From assembly GCA_946699065.1 (NCBI GenBank), contig CAMPDV010000061.1, positions 1 through 64,000 of the forward strand: 64,000 nt of DNA. The letters are read 5' to 3'. Positions 26,770-39,335 of the stretch are shown one piece after another (the stretch's first letter is position 1; every line of letters begins with the position of its first letter). Made by a program: the position numbers and the translations under genes. Source of the DNA: Loxodes magnus (lineage: Eukaryota > Ciliophora > Karyorelictea > Loxodida > Loxodidae). Under the pieces are notes generated by a model. That model saw nothing but the letters and a program-made list of their open reading frames with translations. It was not told the DNA's origin and did no database searches.

Positions 26770-28260
26770 TCATTCTCTCCTCATCATTGAATAAAGCCCT
26801 GGTAATCCAAAATTTAGTGTCATTCCTATAAACATGAGAATATAATAAATTCTTTCTTTTTATGTTTAGAATCTAACTTGTATAATTTGGAATAGGTTGT
26901 TTTTAAGAAATTTCTTATTAAATCTCTTAATGAGATTTATAAATAAATTCTAAAATAGTAATATAACTACCAATAAAAAATGTTCATTCGTTATTTTCGA
27001 TATATTTGCAATAGGCTGTCCTTTACAATCGACTAAAGCAATCATACAGAAGTTGTAATATTTTGTCGAAATCAATATAAAGTATATTAAAACACTATAT
27101 AGCTCCATTTCTGTTTTTATTCCTTAGTATATTAAGAGTGTAGGGCTAATATTAAAAGTTATTACTTTTTTCTTAGCGAAATACTTTCTTTTTAGCTTAA
27201 AAAACATTCTTTTGAAAAAGAAAATTTTACTTTGTAGTTCCATAACTAAATTTAAAGCAACAGTAAACCAGAAATTTTAAGAAGAAATTCCTTATTTATT
27301 TATTATAGAATGTAGTGTTCCTATATAAATAAAATCAAAAGTAGTGAAAAAAAGTAAAAAAACAGCAAAAATACCTTTATCATATCTTCTAAAATATTTG
27401 CTTTTAATTATTAATTAACCAATTATCTTTATAAAGAATATAAATAAGGGAACTAATTGTAAAGTTATTGCTGGGTTTCTTTCTTTTAAATAGGGAAAAA
27501 TTTCTTCGAAAAAAAATTTAACAAGTGAAAAATAAGTTAATATGAACATACCACCAAGAAAAATTTTAAAATATATTCAGGATTATTTTATTATAAGCAA
27601 AAACGAGGCGGCTTCGAGAAAGTTTCCTATCATAAAAGCCATTGATTTTTCATTAAAAAATGTTATGTTTCCTATTATATGTGTTATAAGAGGCATTAAT
27701 GCAATTATGTATAATAATGTACCTCTAAGCTTATTTTTTAATATTAAGATCAAAGAATAATAAATACTCATGCAATAGATTAAATAATAATCACTTTCTA
27801 ATATTTTTGTCATAGTAATATTAATTTTCTTCGAGCATTCTTCAGAACATATCACCTTATTTAAAGTAAGAATCTCTCCATTTTATATTTTCTAGTCGAA
27901 ATCATCCCATTTCTGAATATCACAAAAGGTGTAAAGATTGAAATTTTCTTATAAATAAAATTTTATAGAAGTGAGGGTAAAGAAAAGAAAATAACTAAAT
28001 AAGAAATCAAAAATTCGATTTTCATCTTTGATATCAGCGTCAACCTATAAATCCACAATAGGAAATTCACTATCCAAGGGATTAACTACAATTTCATTTT
28101 CAATTTATTAATCCTCATTTTATTACTAAGAATTTTATTCTTTTTCTTAATTTTGAATAAAAGTGTTTTCCACTACATATTCTGAGATATAAACCTTGAG
28201 ATAGGATCCAGAGTTGATACTTCCACTTTAATTTTTATGACTGAAAGAAGATAATTCCAT
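26770..28260 (-). CDS. Polytopic membrane protein, ciliate family, paralogue A (496 aa)
   Basis: The ATG at 28260 to the TGA at 26770-26772 is exactly 497 codons in one frame, with TAA/TAG as Gln. It aligns end to end with the gene at 49636-51144. Layout: a polar Q/E/N-rich N-terminus to about residue 80, a first membrane segment near 83-102 (FDFLFSYFLFFTLTSIKF), a Cys-containing loop (FCDIQKWDDFD, CSEECSKK), then several more hydrophobic segments, about eight in all. It ends in the conserved NFGLPGLYSMMRRE followed by TGA. Other shared blocks are YIGTLH, ISTKYY and ALVDCKG. I do not recognise the family; a multi-pass membrane role is inferred from hydrophobicity. Its 5' end and upstream region are duplicated in inverted form at 19250-19995. 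Start choice rests on alignment with that fragment. Confidence 0.85.
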
Positions 28261-28830
28261 TTTAAGAAAATTAATTAATTTGTTAGAGTAAATTAATAAT
28301 TGAACAAATTAAATCAAATTCAAGTGCAAGTGCAAGTGCAAGAAAATATAAAGTAAATTGGGTAAATTCTCATTTCTGAGATCTTCTATTTTAAACTTCT
28401 AAAGATAGCTAAAGCGATTTTTAAGGTTTGCAAAATAAAAAATAATAAATGATTTGATATATAATTGGATGGCATCTTTAGAAATGTAAAATAGAAATAT
28501 AAATTGATAAATATTTTTTAAATAAAAGTCGAAAAAATTAAGAAAAATATAAATCTAAAATAACTTAAAAATAATAAAATAATTCCAAATTAAAAATCTA
28601 GTTTGTAAAAAATTCGCTAATTATGTGATAGAGTTATAACCAAAACTATGCTAACTTAATGAATAAAAATTATTATAGTTACTAAAAAAAGGAATTTCGT
28701 ATCTAGGAAGAAAAATGAACTAATAAATATTAATAGTTTTTTAGTTCGTATATTCTAAATGAAAGTTAAATTTGCGATCCAAACACTTTCCAGATAAAAA
28801 ATAAGTAATATTAGATATTTTAAAATGTAT
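28105..28830 (-). repeat. Inverted duplication, right arm
   Basis: Partner of 19250-19995. It covers the first ~50 codons of the membrane-protein gene and ~570 bp upstream. Indels between the arms show it is old. A short hexamer repeat at 28321-28342 lies in this arm but not in the other. Confidence 0.75.
28321..28342. repeat. AAGTGC hexamer microsatellite, 3.5 units
   Basis: The hexamer CAAGTG is repeated about three and a half times just upstream of the gene starting at 28260. It is absent from the duplicated arm at 19.7 kb, so it arose or was lost after the duplication. Confidence 0.9.
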
Positions 28831-31800
28831 AAAATAGAATTTTTAAATAAAAATAGTTAAGAATGGAATTTAGCCAAAAATTTATTTTTAGATTTTGTAA
28901 AAATAAAAATAACAAGCATATCAATTATCTTAGTTAAAATTAAAAAAGTTTGTTAAAAGAAAAATAAAAAAATGGATAATAAAATTTAATTTTTATTAAA
29001 AAGATAATAAACTTTAAAAATTGATGCTTTTTAAGTTATTTGATAATTTTAGTAAAAATTAAATAGAAAATGAGATAATTATGTTTTTTTTTATTTAACT
29101 TATCTTTTTATATAGTTACTAAACATTTAGTTAAATTTAAATAAATTTAAAAAGTTTAAGTTTATATTTTTTAGCATAGATATTCATAAATAAATAAATT
29201 TTATTAACTTAATATTATTGATCTTTTAGTCTTCATCAAACTATTAAGTTTTAATTCTTTAGATTAAAAAATAATATCCAAAATATAATATTAGAATGAA
29301 AGCTTTTTTAAATGTAAATTTACTAAAATGGAAACATAAAAACTAGAAATACAAGAGTTTCCAGAACCATAAAATAAGTGTTCATATATGAGAATTTTTA
29401 TAATAAAATGACATCACAATATTAAATTTTATAATTTTCTGGAAATATCTTTCACTTTGTATTCCATCAATTGGTTTCTTATATTTTTCATCTTTATACA
29501 ACCTTTTATGATTATTAAATTAAATTTAACAAAAAAATTTGTGGTACCTTCAATTTTCAGAATATGTTCTTCCAATTGAAGGTATTATATTGTTTTTAAA
29601 TGTTATTGTATATCAAGTTTATTGCTCTTCAGAACTAATTTTCTAGTTTAGGTTTTTTTTTCTCTTCTAAGTATTTCCTTTCTTGTTCATTTTCAAGCTA
29701 ACTTACCTTTTATTATTATTTTATAAAATCTTAAATTTTTTTAAGTTTAAATGTTTTAAATTATTATTTTCTTAATTAAAAAAATTATTTTACAGATATA
29801 TACATTTTATTCTTAAAATTTAAATTTTCTTAAGTTTAAAATAATTTTATTTGTATCTACCTTTAATAAATTTATTACTTTATCTTTTTTAATAATAAAA
29901 TGTGCCTATCAAGTCTATGCACATTAAAAGATAAAAATGTTATATGCAATAACATTTTTGCTCATATTTATAATATTAAACTCTTTTATTTTTCAGATTC
30001 TATTTTACATTAAAATAAAAGAAAATAATTCATAATTAACTTAAATTATTATTTATAAAATTATAATTTTATAATTTTACTCTTATGATATTATTTAAAT
30101 TTATTTTTTGCATACCTATTTTAAAGAACCTTTTATATCTTTTTTTAATTATTTCTTGCTAATTTTGCTTTTAAGTTAAAAATATTAAAAAAATGGAAAA
30201 TTCTATGATTTTTGAATATTTTTTAAATTTTCTGTTTTTATAATATTAAACAATAAGAAGAAAATTAAAATTTAATAATTTTAAAATATAAAGAATTAAT
30301 TAAAAAATACATTTAAACTTATTTTTCTCATTTAAAGCTCTTTATATCTATATTTATAATTAAAATAACTAAATTACTAAAATAATACATTAAGTCTTTG
30401 AAAAATATTAAGTTAAATTACATAATAATATTTGGTAATAAATGATTTTATTATATAAATTTACTTATTTAAATTTATTATTAAATTTAATAATAAATTT
30501 GTTTATAAACTGTTTTATATTTTATCTTTTTGCTTTTTTATTTAATCATTTATTTTCAAGTCTTAGATTCAAATTTATGATAGAGAAATTAATTTGTATA
30601 TGTCAAGTCATTCAATTAAAATAATTTTATGTTAATTTTAATTTAAATAGCAATACCATAATAGAACATTAAAGTTTAAGACTTTAATTTTTAAGATAAA
30701 TTTAAATTGTATCTAAAGATTAAATTTTCATTAATATTTTGTTTTATATCATTTTATTTAAATTAGAAGCTAAAACTCATTTTTAAATATCTTCAATTTA
30801 ATAAAGCTACAAAAGGAGATATAGTTCTATATTTTAAATTAAGAATTAAGAATTTTATAGCTCTTTGCTATAATAATTTTTCATTACAATCTAAGAATCA
30901 AAGATTTAGATCATTATATTTTTTTATTTTCTCTAGCTTGGTTTCGATTATTTTTCACGATATTTTTACTTTTTGCTTTTGTTAGAAAAATAAAGTTAAA
31001 AGATATTTATTTTATATTTTGATTTTATCTCCAGTTGAATCATTTAGATAAACTTATAGCTTTTTACATTAATATATCAAAGTATTTTATGGTTGAAACA
31101 TTCTTTTAATTAAAAAATTTTTTTATCCTTAAGTTATGGATGTATTTCAAATGAACTACTACTGTTACACTATTAATTCTTATTTACTTTTATACATTTT
31201 TTTAATATTTTACCTATTATTCCCTCTAAAAACTAAAAATTCAGCTCTAATACCCGTTCATTTTATTTTGCTATTATTAAAGTAAATACGATAATTAATT
31301 AATGAATATAAAGTTTTCAATAGATATGAGGCTAAATTGGTTTATCTCAACTTCGTTTTCTTTTTCGTTTTTTTTATTTATTTATTCTGAAATTTTATAT
31401 AATTAAATTAATAAATCTAGAATTCCCTTTTTTAGCTTTTGATTTAATATTTTGTAACATCCCACGATAGAGTTGATTGGAAGAATATATTTAGATAATA
31501 TTTTTATTTACTATATAAAATAAATTTGTCTAGATATAGTATACTTTTAATATAAAATTAGTTATTATAATTTTTTGTCTAAATAATCAATTTTGTTAAT
31601 CATCCAATTGTAATTCTTTCAAATTAAAGAATGAACATTTAAAATTTGCTTCTATCTGAATTTTATAGTTAATACTAATTAAATAATTAAGAGAACAAAC
31701 AAAATATATATAAATAATAAAATATTTTTAATTAAAAAAGTTAAATTAGATTTAATGAAATGCTTATTAAGTATATTCTTTTCATTTTATAATAGAAATA

Positions 31801-33409
31801 ATTTAAGGAATATCATGGTTATGTTAAGGATTTAGTATGAATAAAAAAATAGTTTTTTAAATTTAACGTTTTAAGAATTTATAATTAAAAATAAAAGATA
31901 TATTTGCTTTTTATAATGAAAACTTTTTCTAAGGATCTTTAAAATTTAAATTTTTATTATTTTAAATTTGATAACTAAACATAAATTTTCATTAGTGTAT
32001 TTACTAGAAATAATATAGATTTAAATGATTTAATAATATCAAATAAAATAATTAATATTATAAATTTATTTTTAAAATAAATTAATATCATTTATTTTAT
32101 TTTATATTAAGTTAAAATATTTCTATTTATCAAATGAATATGCTTTAAATAAATATTTATTATAAAATTTAGTTATTTTTTATTCTTTTTACTAAGATTA
32201 AAATTAATAGTGTTAATTAATAAAATATTTATTAAAAAATTTTTTTCTTTAATTGCTTCTTGATAACATTTTTTGAATGCTTATGAAATATTTTTTTAGT
32301 TATTTAAAAAAATGGAAACTTAAATTTTTGAGCGTAAAATTTAAGTATTTAATTTTTTTAATTTTATTTTATTTATTGTAAAGTAAACTATAATCTCAAG
32401 AATTATTTTTCTTTTCATATATTTTTTATGTAAAATGTATTATTAAAATTGCACTTTAATAAATATTCAACGATAGCACTTATTATATCTATAGATTTTT
32501 TATTATAATATATTTAAATATAATATTTATTTTATATAATATGAATATACTTATTTTATTTTTATCAATAAAATGTTTATCTCTACTTGAAATAATATTA
32601 AATTATTATAAATTAATTTCGATACAAATAAGTAATAAATTATATTATTTAATATTTTTTAATTTTAAATTTTTTAAAAATTCTTTACTTTTTTAATATT
32701 TTTAATTTTATCTCTTTTAGGATAAAATTTTTAAATTTAAGAAATATTTATTTGAATAATTTAACCTTTCAAATTTCTAGAATTGTTCCTAGTTTAATTT
32801 ATTATCTTAAACTTTATTTTCCGCATACAACTATTTGTAAAAATTATAATTTTTATATTTTTTAGTTATATATATTTAGATTAATGATTTTGTTATTATA
32901 ATTTTTTATATTTAATAAAAAATACTTAATATCATAACTTTTAATATTATGATAACTTTTAAACTAAATAAAAGAATTAAATACATTTTAAATATAAAGA
33001 ATTTAAAGAGTTATGTTCGATTTTAATTAAGAATTTATAAGCATTTGAAGAGCTAAAAAATGATTTAATAATAACATTTTTTAATTTTAAAGTTCTTAAA
33101 GCTATTATTTAATTAAATTTTAATTGTGTGTTGATAACTATTTAAATAATTAAATTTATTTTTAAATTTTATCATAAATTAAAAAATCTAAATAGTTTTC
33201 TTATTTAATTACATTTTATAAATATTAGGAATAAATAAATTCCAAATAAAAGTTTCTCTTGTCTTTATTACTAAGCAATTTTGATTTGCTGGTATATCTT
33301 TTTTAACTATTATAAGATTATTATTTTGACTCTAATTATTTTAACTAAATTATTTTTAAACTTATTTTCTTTTAAATTTTTACTTTTAGTTATAATATAT
33401 TAAAATAAT
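28831..33409. other. Long AT-rich spacer, no gene seen
   Basis: About 4.6 kb with very low G+C, rich in poly-A/T and TTTAAA-like patches. I can support no gene, RNA or repeat element in it. Confidence 0.55.
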
Positions 33410-33414
33410 AAAAA
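33410..33414 (-). terminator. Pol III T-run terminator after tRNA-Leu
   Basis: Five T residues on the minus strand, one base past the 3' end of the tRNA, which is the usual RNA polymerase III stop. Confidence 0.8.
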
Positions 33415-33415
33415 T

Positions 33416-33494
33416 GACAGCGGTGGGATTTGAACCCACGCCCCGGAAGACTAGCACCTGAAGCTAGCGCCTTAGACCACTCGGCCACGCTGTC
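33416..33494 (-). tRNA. tRNA-Leu(CAG)
   Basis: A complete cloverleaf on the minus strand, 79 nt without CCA. The acceptor arms GACAGCG/CGCTGTC pair over 7 bp. The D arm has GGCCGAGTGGTCTAAGGC, which includes box A. The anticodon stem CTAGC/GCTAG encloses TTCAGGT, giving anticodon CAG. An 11-nt variable region (short for a class II tRNA) is followed by the T arm GTGGG-TTCAAAT-CCCAC, which includes box B. No intron is present. It decodes CTG as Leu. Its G+C content stands out sharply from the flanks. Confidence 0.97.
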
Positions 33495-34155
33495 TTATAC
33501 ATTCATATTACATTACCTTTTAAACAGATATTATATTTAAGCTATATTTACAATTATTAAATTTTACATCTCTTAACTTAAAATTCACTTGCAAAATTAA
33601 AAATAATTCCTAAATTGAAAATATAAAACCTATACTTACTAAAATTATTAAAGTATTAATTTATTTTAAAAATAACTAAATGCTTATTTCATATCTTTAT
33701 CCTCATATTAATTTTAAACTCTAATTTTTAAACTTATTTCTTCATCATTGTTATATATTGCAAATTTATTTCTTAAATTATTTGTTTATTTCCTGAAATT
33801 AAATTTGATGTAGGTAAAATATTAATCTATTTTCAATTTTCTTATTTATATAAAATATATTAGTCATACAAAATATATTAGTTATACAAAAGCTTTCATT
33901 TTGCATTCTTTCCTTATGCTATTTATAAGTATTTAATTTATTTAAATACTTATAGATTCTAAATTTTTAGTAATTATAATGTTTTTAAAAAACTAGCTTA
34001 TCACTATTTTATTATTTCCAAGGCTTTATTTAATTAATGTTTTTAAGCTTTTAGAAAATCGCGAAAGATAAAAATTTATTTATCTTAAAATAATAAAAAA
34101 GAAAATTAAACTAATATGTTTATATTTTATGCTTAGATTTTCTAAATAAGTTATT
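33495..34155. other. AT-rich spacer between tRNA and Kelch gene
   Basis: A/T-rich, with a near-direct repeat of AAAATATATTAGT around 33855-33885. I see no gene. Confidence 0.55.
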
Positions 34156-35153
34156 TCATTGCTTTACTTTTAGCAACAACTCAGTGTTCAAAGTTACTAA
34201 ATCAATTTTCATTACATAGTAATAATTTTGATCTTGAATTTATGAGTACATCCAACTGTATCCAATATTATTCAAAGTTTTGACTGAAGACATGCGAACA
34301 CAACCCTCTGGAATATATTTACTTTTTGTTCTATTACTTTCTAATTTATAGATTCTATTTGAATATTATAAAGATTCTTTATTGAAACCTCCTAATATTA
34401 CAAGAGGCTCTAAAACGATTGCTGGAAGAAGAGTAGACACAGGCAGATTTCCTTATTCGATTCACTTATCATTCTTAACATTATATTTCAGAATTGCTTT
34501 TATAGTTCTTTTGTTTATTCCTCCAAACAAGTAAATATTTTCTTCTTAGTTGTCTGTCTACAGAGTTTATCCGCTGATTTCAAAAGGCATTTATGAGCAA
34601 AGTATCCATCCAGTATCATTACTTAAATTTAGCTTTTCAACTGATTTTAATTAAATACTTTAATTAACATTTCCACCTGCAACATATAAAAATCCTTATA
34701 CTGCTTCAATTCCAAAATCATATCTTTCTTAGTTCAAATCACTCATTTTTGCGCATTTTCCATTTTAGCCTAATTATCAAGTAGTTTTAGCAACCTTTTA
34801 CTCAACTTCACCTCCAACTAAATATATTTTATTCTAGTAATCAACGCTTCCAAAGCAAAAAGGTACTTTCTAATCAATCAAAACTTATTTCATTTCTTCA
34901 GCTTCAATATCAAACATAAGTAGCTTTATTTTTGCCTAGAAAATGTATTTATATACTTAGATTATCTTTATGACACTCTCGTTACAATCTCCCAAGTTTC
35001 TGCATGAGAACTGTTGTTTTTCTCTTCTTCTTGTTCTAATTGAGCAATAGATTATCTCAATATATCTAAGTTTTATTATACAACATAGTTATTAGAAAAT
35101 AACTAGAATACTTCTCTTAATAGTTTTATCAATTTTTCTTTCTTTTCTTCCAT
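34156..35153 (-). CDS. Kelch-repeat protein (paralogue A)
   Basis: Minus strand, from an ATG at 35153 to a TGA after LLLKVKQ. Kelch blades are clear: KIYLVGGEVE, FLYVAGGNVN, NIYLFGGINKRT and VILGGFNKES, with the linking KYNVKNDKWIEQGNLP. In that last block the canonical Kelch Trp is encoded by TGA (34462-34464). Upstream lies a polar, probably coiled-coil N-terminus (NLDILRQSIAQLEQEEE). Kelch domains form beta-propellers that bind partner proteins; no catalytic domain is seen. The N-terminal frame and the propeller frame differ by one base near 35000-35030. This implies either a very short intron or a frameshift, and the 998-bp span is not a multiple of three. The gene diverges from the two-TM gene starting at 35780. 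Confidence 0.75.
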
Positions 35154-35779
35154 TTTATTTATCTCTTAAAATCCCATATTTTCAAACGAAATATATATTT
35201 AAAGGTTTTTCATAATGCAAACAGAAATAGTTTATTAAATAAATCTTAGGAGACATACTAGAACTACATTAATATATTCTAATCTTTATATTTAATTTAT
35301 TATTTTGCTATATATCTTTCCTTTTTTATACATCCTAATATGCTTCCTAAAGATACTCTAAATTCTAAATATCTCTAGTCATCATGAGAGAAAAATTAAA
35401 AAGTATTAATGAGAAAGCTAGAAATCAAAGATTTTAAATGTGGAATACACCTATTGAAATAGACCTGAAATAGGCAATTTTTTAAATAGCTTGTGGCAAT
35501 TTTTTTAGAACTCTGATAATTTACGAAATATCTCAATAAATATTAAGAAAACGCTACCAATTTATTCAATCACATACCCAAGAATAAACCTAATATAAAA
35601 ATCAAGCATATTGATTTACCAAATTCTCAAAATGCCATTAAAAACGAAGTCAACTCTATTTCTTGCTTAATGAGATTTGATAAGTATATTGAATATATTA
35701 GACGTAGAATTTAAAAATGGTATGCTTGTATATTTAATTTCCTTAAATTATCAATAAATAAAAGATAATCAAAAGTAAA
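35154..35779. other. Divergent intergenic region
   Basis: 626 bp between the starts of the Kelch gene (minus) and the two-TM gene (plus), so it should hold both promoters. No specific promoter motif stands out against the A/T background, though the middle part (35380-35700) is less A/T-extreme and might hold an unrecognised short exon. Confidence 0.5.
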
Positions 35780-38002
35780 ATGTCGTTAAGTCTTATAAGC
35801 TATTTAGATATTTATCCTACACAAATCTCTTTGTAATACAAGAGAACTAGAGGGTTCTATACGACCTTTGGAGCTTGCTTATCCATATGCACATATGTAC
35901 TCTTAATCCTTGCTTTTATAAATATGGGATGAGATATGATGTTTAGAAAGAATCCAAACGTTTCTTATTAGACATTATAGTAAGAAAATAGACCTTGACA
36001 TTATATTGGAATTAATAATTACAGCTTTTCATTTGTCTTATCGAATAACATTAATAGCATTTTTCTTTCACCTTCTTATTTTACCTTTGAAGCTAAATAT
36101 ATAAAAAAGGATTTTCTTAACTTTTCTTATCCGAATATTTCTACAAAGTAATGCAATCTAAGTAATTTCAAAGGCTTAGAAGCATAATATAATAAGCCAA
36201 GTGAAAATCTTAATCTAAATACCTGTTTGGACTTAGAGAGTTTTGAATTAGGAGGGTATTATAATGAAGATTAGATGAGTGGAATATAGATAAAACTATA
36301 AATGTGCTAAAATTCTACAACGTCAAATGTTAAATGCGCTCCACTAGAAGAGATTGAAAAAATTGTTCAAGGAGGCCTTTACTTTTTTATATATTTCACT
36401 GATAAAATTATCGATATTTAAAACTATGATAATCCTATATAAAACAAGTTCAGTGGCTTCTATTGAATGCTTGATATTTATACTTACAAGTTGACTAACA
36501 TCTTTTTTAAGTCAGTAGAAGTAGAAACTGATAGTGGCTTTATTATAGAGGATTTGCAGATTGCACGAGATGTTATAATAGAAAAGAGCTAAGTAGATTC
36601 AATTTCAAACAATAAGCTAGACAATCCTTATATTTTTGAACTTGATATATTTTCCTTTGATAATGTTGTTTAGTATAAGAGAAGATACAAAAAGATCTAA
36701 GATGTAATCTCACAAATTGGTGGTGTTCTGAGTATAATAATTATAGCATGCTAGTTTATGGTAAAAATCTATTCGAAGTTTGCTTTGGCATATATATTTG
36801 TTAATGATATTTTCGATATTTAAGATTCTGCAGGAAGTGAAGGTGAAAAAGAAGCTAGTGAAAGAGATTAAATCAACAAAATCAATTCTATCCAAAGAGT
36901 AGAGGATTTTGCTTAGGTGTCTAAGGAGAAGGCTGAAAATGAGAAAGGACAAGAGTATTTTTAAGAAAATTCGGAGTTCAAAAACGCTCTCAAAAAACAG
37001 ACGAACAAATAAACAGCAATAGTAGCTCCTTATTCAGATGAGAAAGAAACTCACTTATAGATAGAAAACGAAATTAAAGCAACTTATTAATTAAGTCAAA
37101 GCTATGATTTTAATAGCCAACAACCTACTAGTAAAGAAAATAAACTAATTGTGCTTGGACCAAAAGAGAATTTGATAGAAATGAAGTAAATGGAAGAAAC
37201 TTCAAGTAACTAACTTGAAAAAACTTTTGGTGATACTTTAGATTCTAGCCGAAAATTGAATGAAACTTAAAATTTAATACCATTAAATTCAATCATTACA
37301 GAAGAAAAGGATTAACTTTAAAAATCACAGCGAGAGAATATTAAGAAAAATTGCGAAGAAATGAGTCAAGAAAAAAACTTAAAAGCAAGCTAGAAGGTTA
37401 TATCATCTTCTTTTTAAGATAAATAGAATCAAAGTTATACATTAAATATTAGAAAGGCAAACGAATAAATGAACTAGTATTTGAAAAATAAAACATAAAA
37501 AGCAGATAACCTGAAATTAAATTTTTTCAAATACTATTTTTATGAATTTATTAGTATATTCAAAAAAACGAAACATCAATAAAAATTTAAAAAGAAAAAA
37601 CGAAGGGAAATTGAAGCTTTTGATAAAGCAAGAGAGACTTTTTATGATTATTTAGAAGCAAACTTTTTAGTTAAAAAGATGATTGAAATTGATAAGTTAA
37701 AAGCCATCTTCTTTAATGAGGAACAATTAGTAGTTTTTAACTATATATCTAAACCAAAAATAAAAATTTAAAAATCAGTTTCCCAAAGCAAAAATGACTT
37801 CACTTTGACTCCATCTCTAACTTACAACAAAGACGCTTGAGAGTAAAACTATAGAAACATAAAAGAGTTGGAAAAAGTTTTTGCATTCTGTAATGAAGTT
37901 ACCAATAAAAAATAAGTAAATCCAGTAGATTTGAAATTATATAACTTGTTAGATAAACAAATTCTCAAATACGTAGAAGTGGAAAAACTTAATAAATCTT
38001 AA
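35780..38002 (+). CDS. Large two-TM protein, ciliate family, paralogue A (740 aa)
   Basis: One frame runs from the ATG for 740 codons with TAA/TAG as Gln and TGA as Trp, and aligns along its length with the minus-strand gene at 57892-60081. Layout: a short N-terminus (SYLDIYPTQI), a membrane segment at about 32-55, a long loop with ENRPWHYIG and LGGYYNED, the block GFYWMLDIYTYK near 215-245, and a second membrane segment at about 312-333 (GGVLSIIIIACQFM). A long Q/K/E-rich tail, probably cytoplasmic, follows, ending in conserved helical blocks (FDKARETFYDYLEANFLVKK, ELEKVFAFCNEV). In RPW the Trp is TGA in both paralogues. Function is unknown. The end is odd: the paralogue stops at TGA, whereas here the matching place reads TAA at 38000 and the first in-frame TGA is at 38180, 60 A/T-rich codons later. 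Confidence 0.87.
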
Positions 38003-38178
38003 CATTAATAAAGATTTATTTCTTAATAAATATAAAATAAATATAAAATTATTATTTAAGATATATCTCTTTAAATAATATTTCAAGTATATATAAGTAT
38101 TTAATATAGTATGATCAACTTTTATTATATTTAAGAATAAAATTGTTGGTGTATTTGTTTTAGTATTTTTATAAGTTA

Positions 38179-38547
38179 ATGAAAGTGCTTTTTTATAAAA
38201 ATCTAGAAGGTTTTGAAAATAAACAATTACGAAATAAGTTAAGTAAACTTAAGAGTAGTGTTAGTTTTGTATCATTTCGGCTCAATATTAAGAGAACTCT
38301 GATTGGAAAAAGAATTGGAGGGAAATAATCTGAGATATTGTGCAGTTTTAGTAGAAAATTTAAGATTGAAAGTTATTAGAATTTAATTTCTAGATTAATA
38401 ACTATAGAGTTATTATTATACTATGATATTCCGTTGAAATAAAACAAAAAAAGAATAACAAAATGGAGAAAATATATTGCTGAAAAGAAATAAAATATTA
38501 TGATTTTAAATGGATCCTAAGAAATAACCAACTAAAACCTAATATGA
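38179..38547 (+). CDS. Possible small protein, 122 codons
   Basis: An ATG at 38179 is followed by 122 codons before TGA. It begins MKVLFYKNLEGF and is basic with a hydrophobic stretch (LITIELLLYY). It lies between the end of the two-TM gene and the coiled-coil gene and overlaps the latter's start in another frame. With TAA and TAG sense, a frame this long is expected by chance fairly often, and there is no paralogue or motif, so support is thin. Confidence 0.25.
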
Positions 38548-39335
38548 CATCAATTAATAAAGCCCCCTCCTTGAAATTTACTCTTTAGAAACAGAAAACA
38601 GAAAGATATAGCAGCAATTCTAAGACTTAAATTAGTGAATCAATTCTCTAACTTATACTATACAGTAACTATAAAATGAAAACCAACGATTAAAAACGGA
38701 ATTAAACATCAAGGCCTTAACGTCTCGATTTAACTAAGAATTAGAAAGAGCAGCAAAAATAAAAGAAATTAATAATTAGAATAATTCTGAATAGCTTCTT
38801 TTCTTTCGCAATGATCCTATTGATGTAGAATAACAGAATCAAAAACTTTTAGAATCAGAAAAAAAAGTTATAAATATCAAAAAATAAGTCACGATGCGAA
38901 GAATCGCAAGTAAAGATGTTTCTACTGTTTTAAGACGAAACATATATATATAAACTGCAGATAAATTCAGAAAAAAAATTAGAATTAAAAATACAAATTT
39001 TTGATAAAAAAACCAAATTATACTGCACTGCAAACAGAGAAGTATTTGATAGAAAAATATACAATGGAGATCAGTTTTTAGAAGATATTACTAATGCTTC
39101 TGAGAGAAGGATTTTATTAATGTTTGGAAAAGACTGAAATTAAGGCAAGATTCCAATCATAAAGAAGAGACAAGTCACAAAAAATAAATATGTAATTGAT
39201 GAAATTGTTCCTGAAAAATAAAATACGGAAAAATTATTAGCAACATTTAGACTATCCATAATTAACCAATAAAGGTAGACATTACGCTAATTCATTGTTC
39301 TTATTACTATAATTTACGAATATATCTACTGGTGA
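38510..39335 (+). CDS. Coiled-coil protein with probable 34-nt intron (263 aa)
   Basis: The ATG at 38510 opens 139 codons rich in Q/E/K/N with a long coiled coil (LQNENQRLKTELNIKAL, QNQKLLESEKKVINI). A GT...AG segment at 38927-38960 (34 nt, GTTTTAAG to CTGCAG) starts exactly on a codon boundary. Removing it joins the frame to 124 further codons up to a TGA at 39333-39335. The second part has more ordered sequence (KLYCTANREVFDRKIYNGDQ, ASERRILLMFGKDW with Trp as TGA). A simple one-base frameshift is the alternative to the intron. I do not recognise the family; a structural or scaffold role would be a guess. Confidence 0.55.

Noticed and set aside
27542-27760. Plus-strand 72-codon frame beginning MNIPPRKIL
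   Set aside because: It is antisense to the well-supported membrane-protein gene on the minus strand.
36710-36952. Minus-strand 80-codon frame
   Set aside because: Antisense of the second membrane segment and tail of the two-TM gene.
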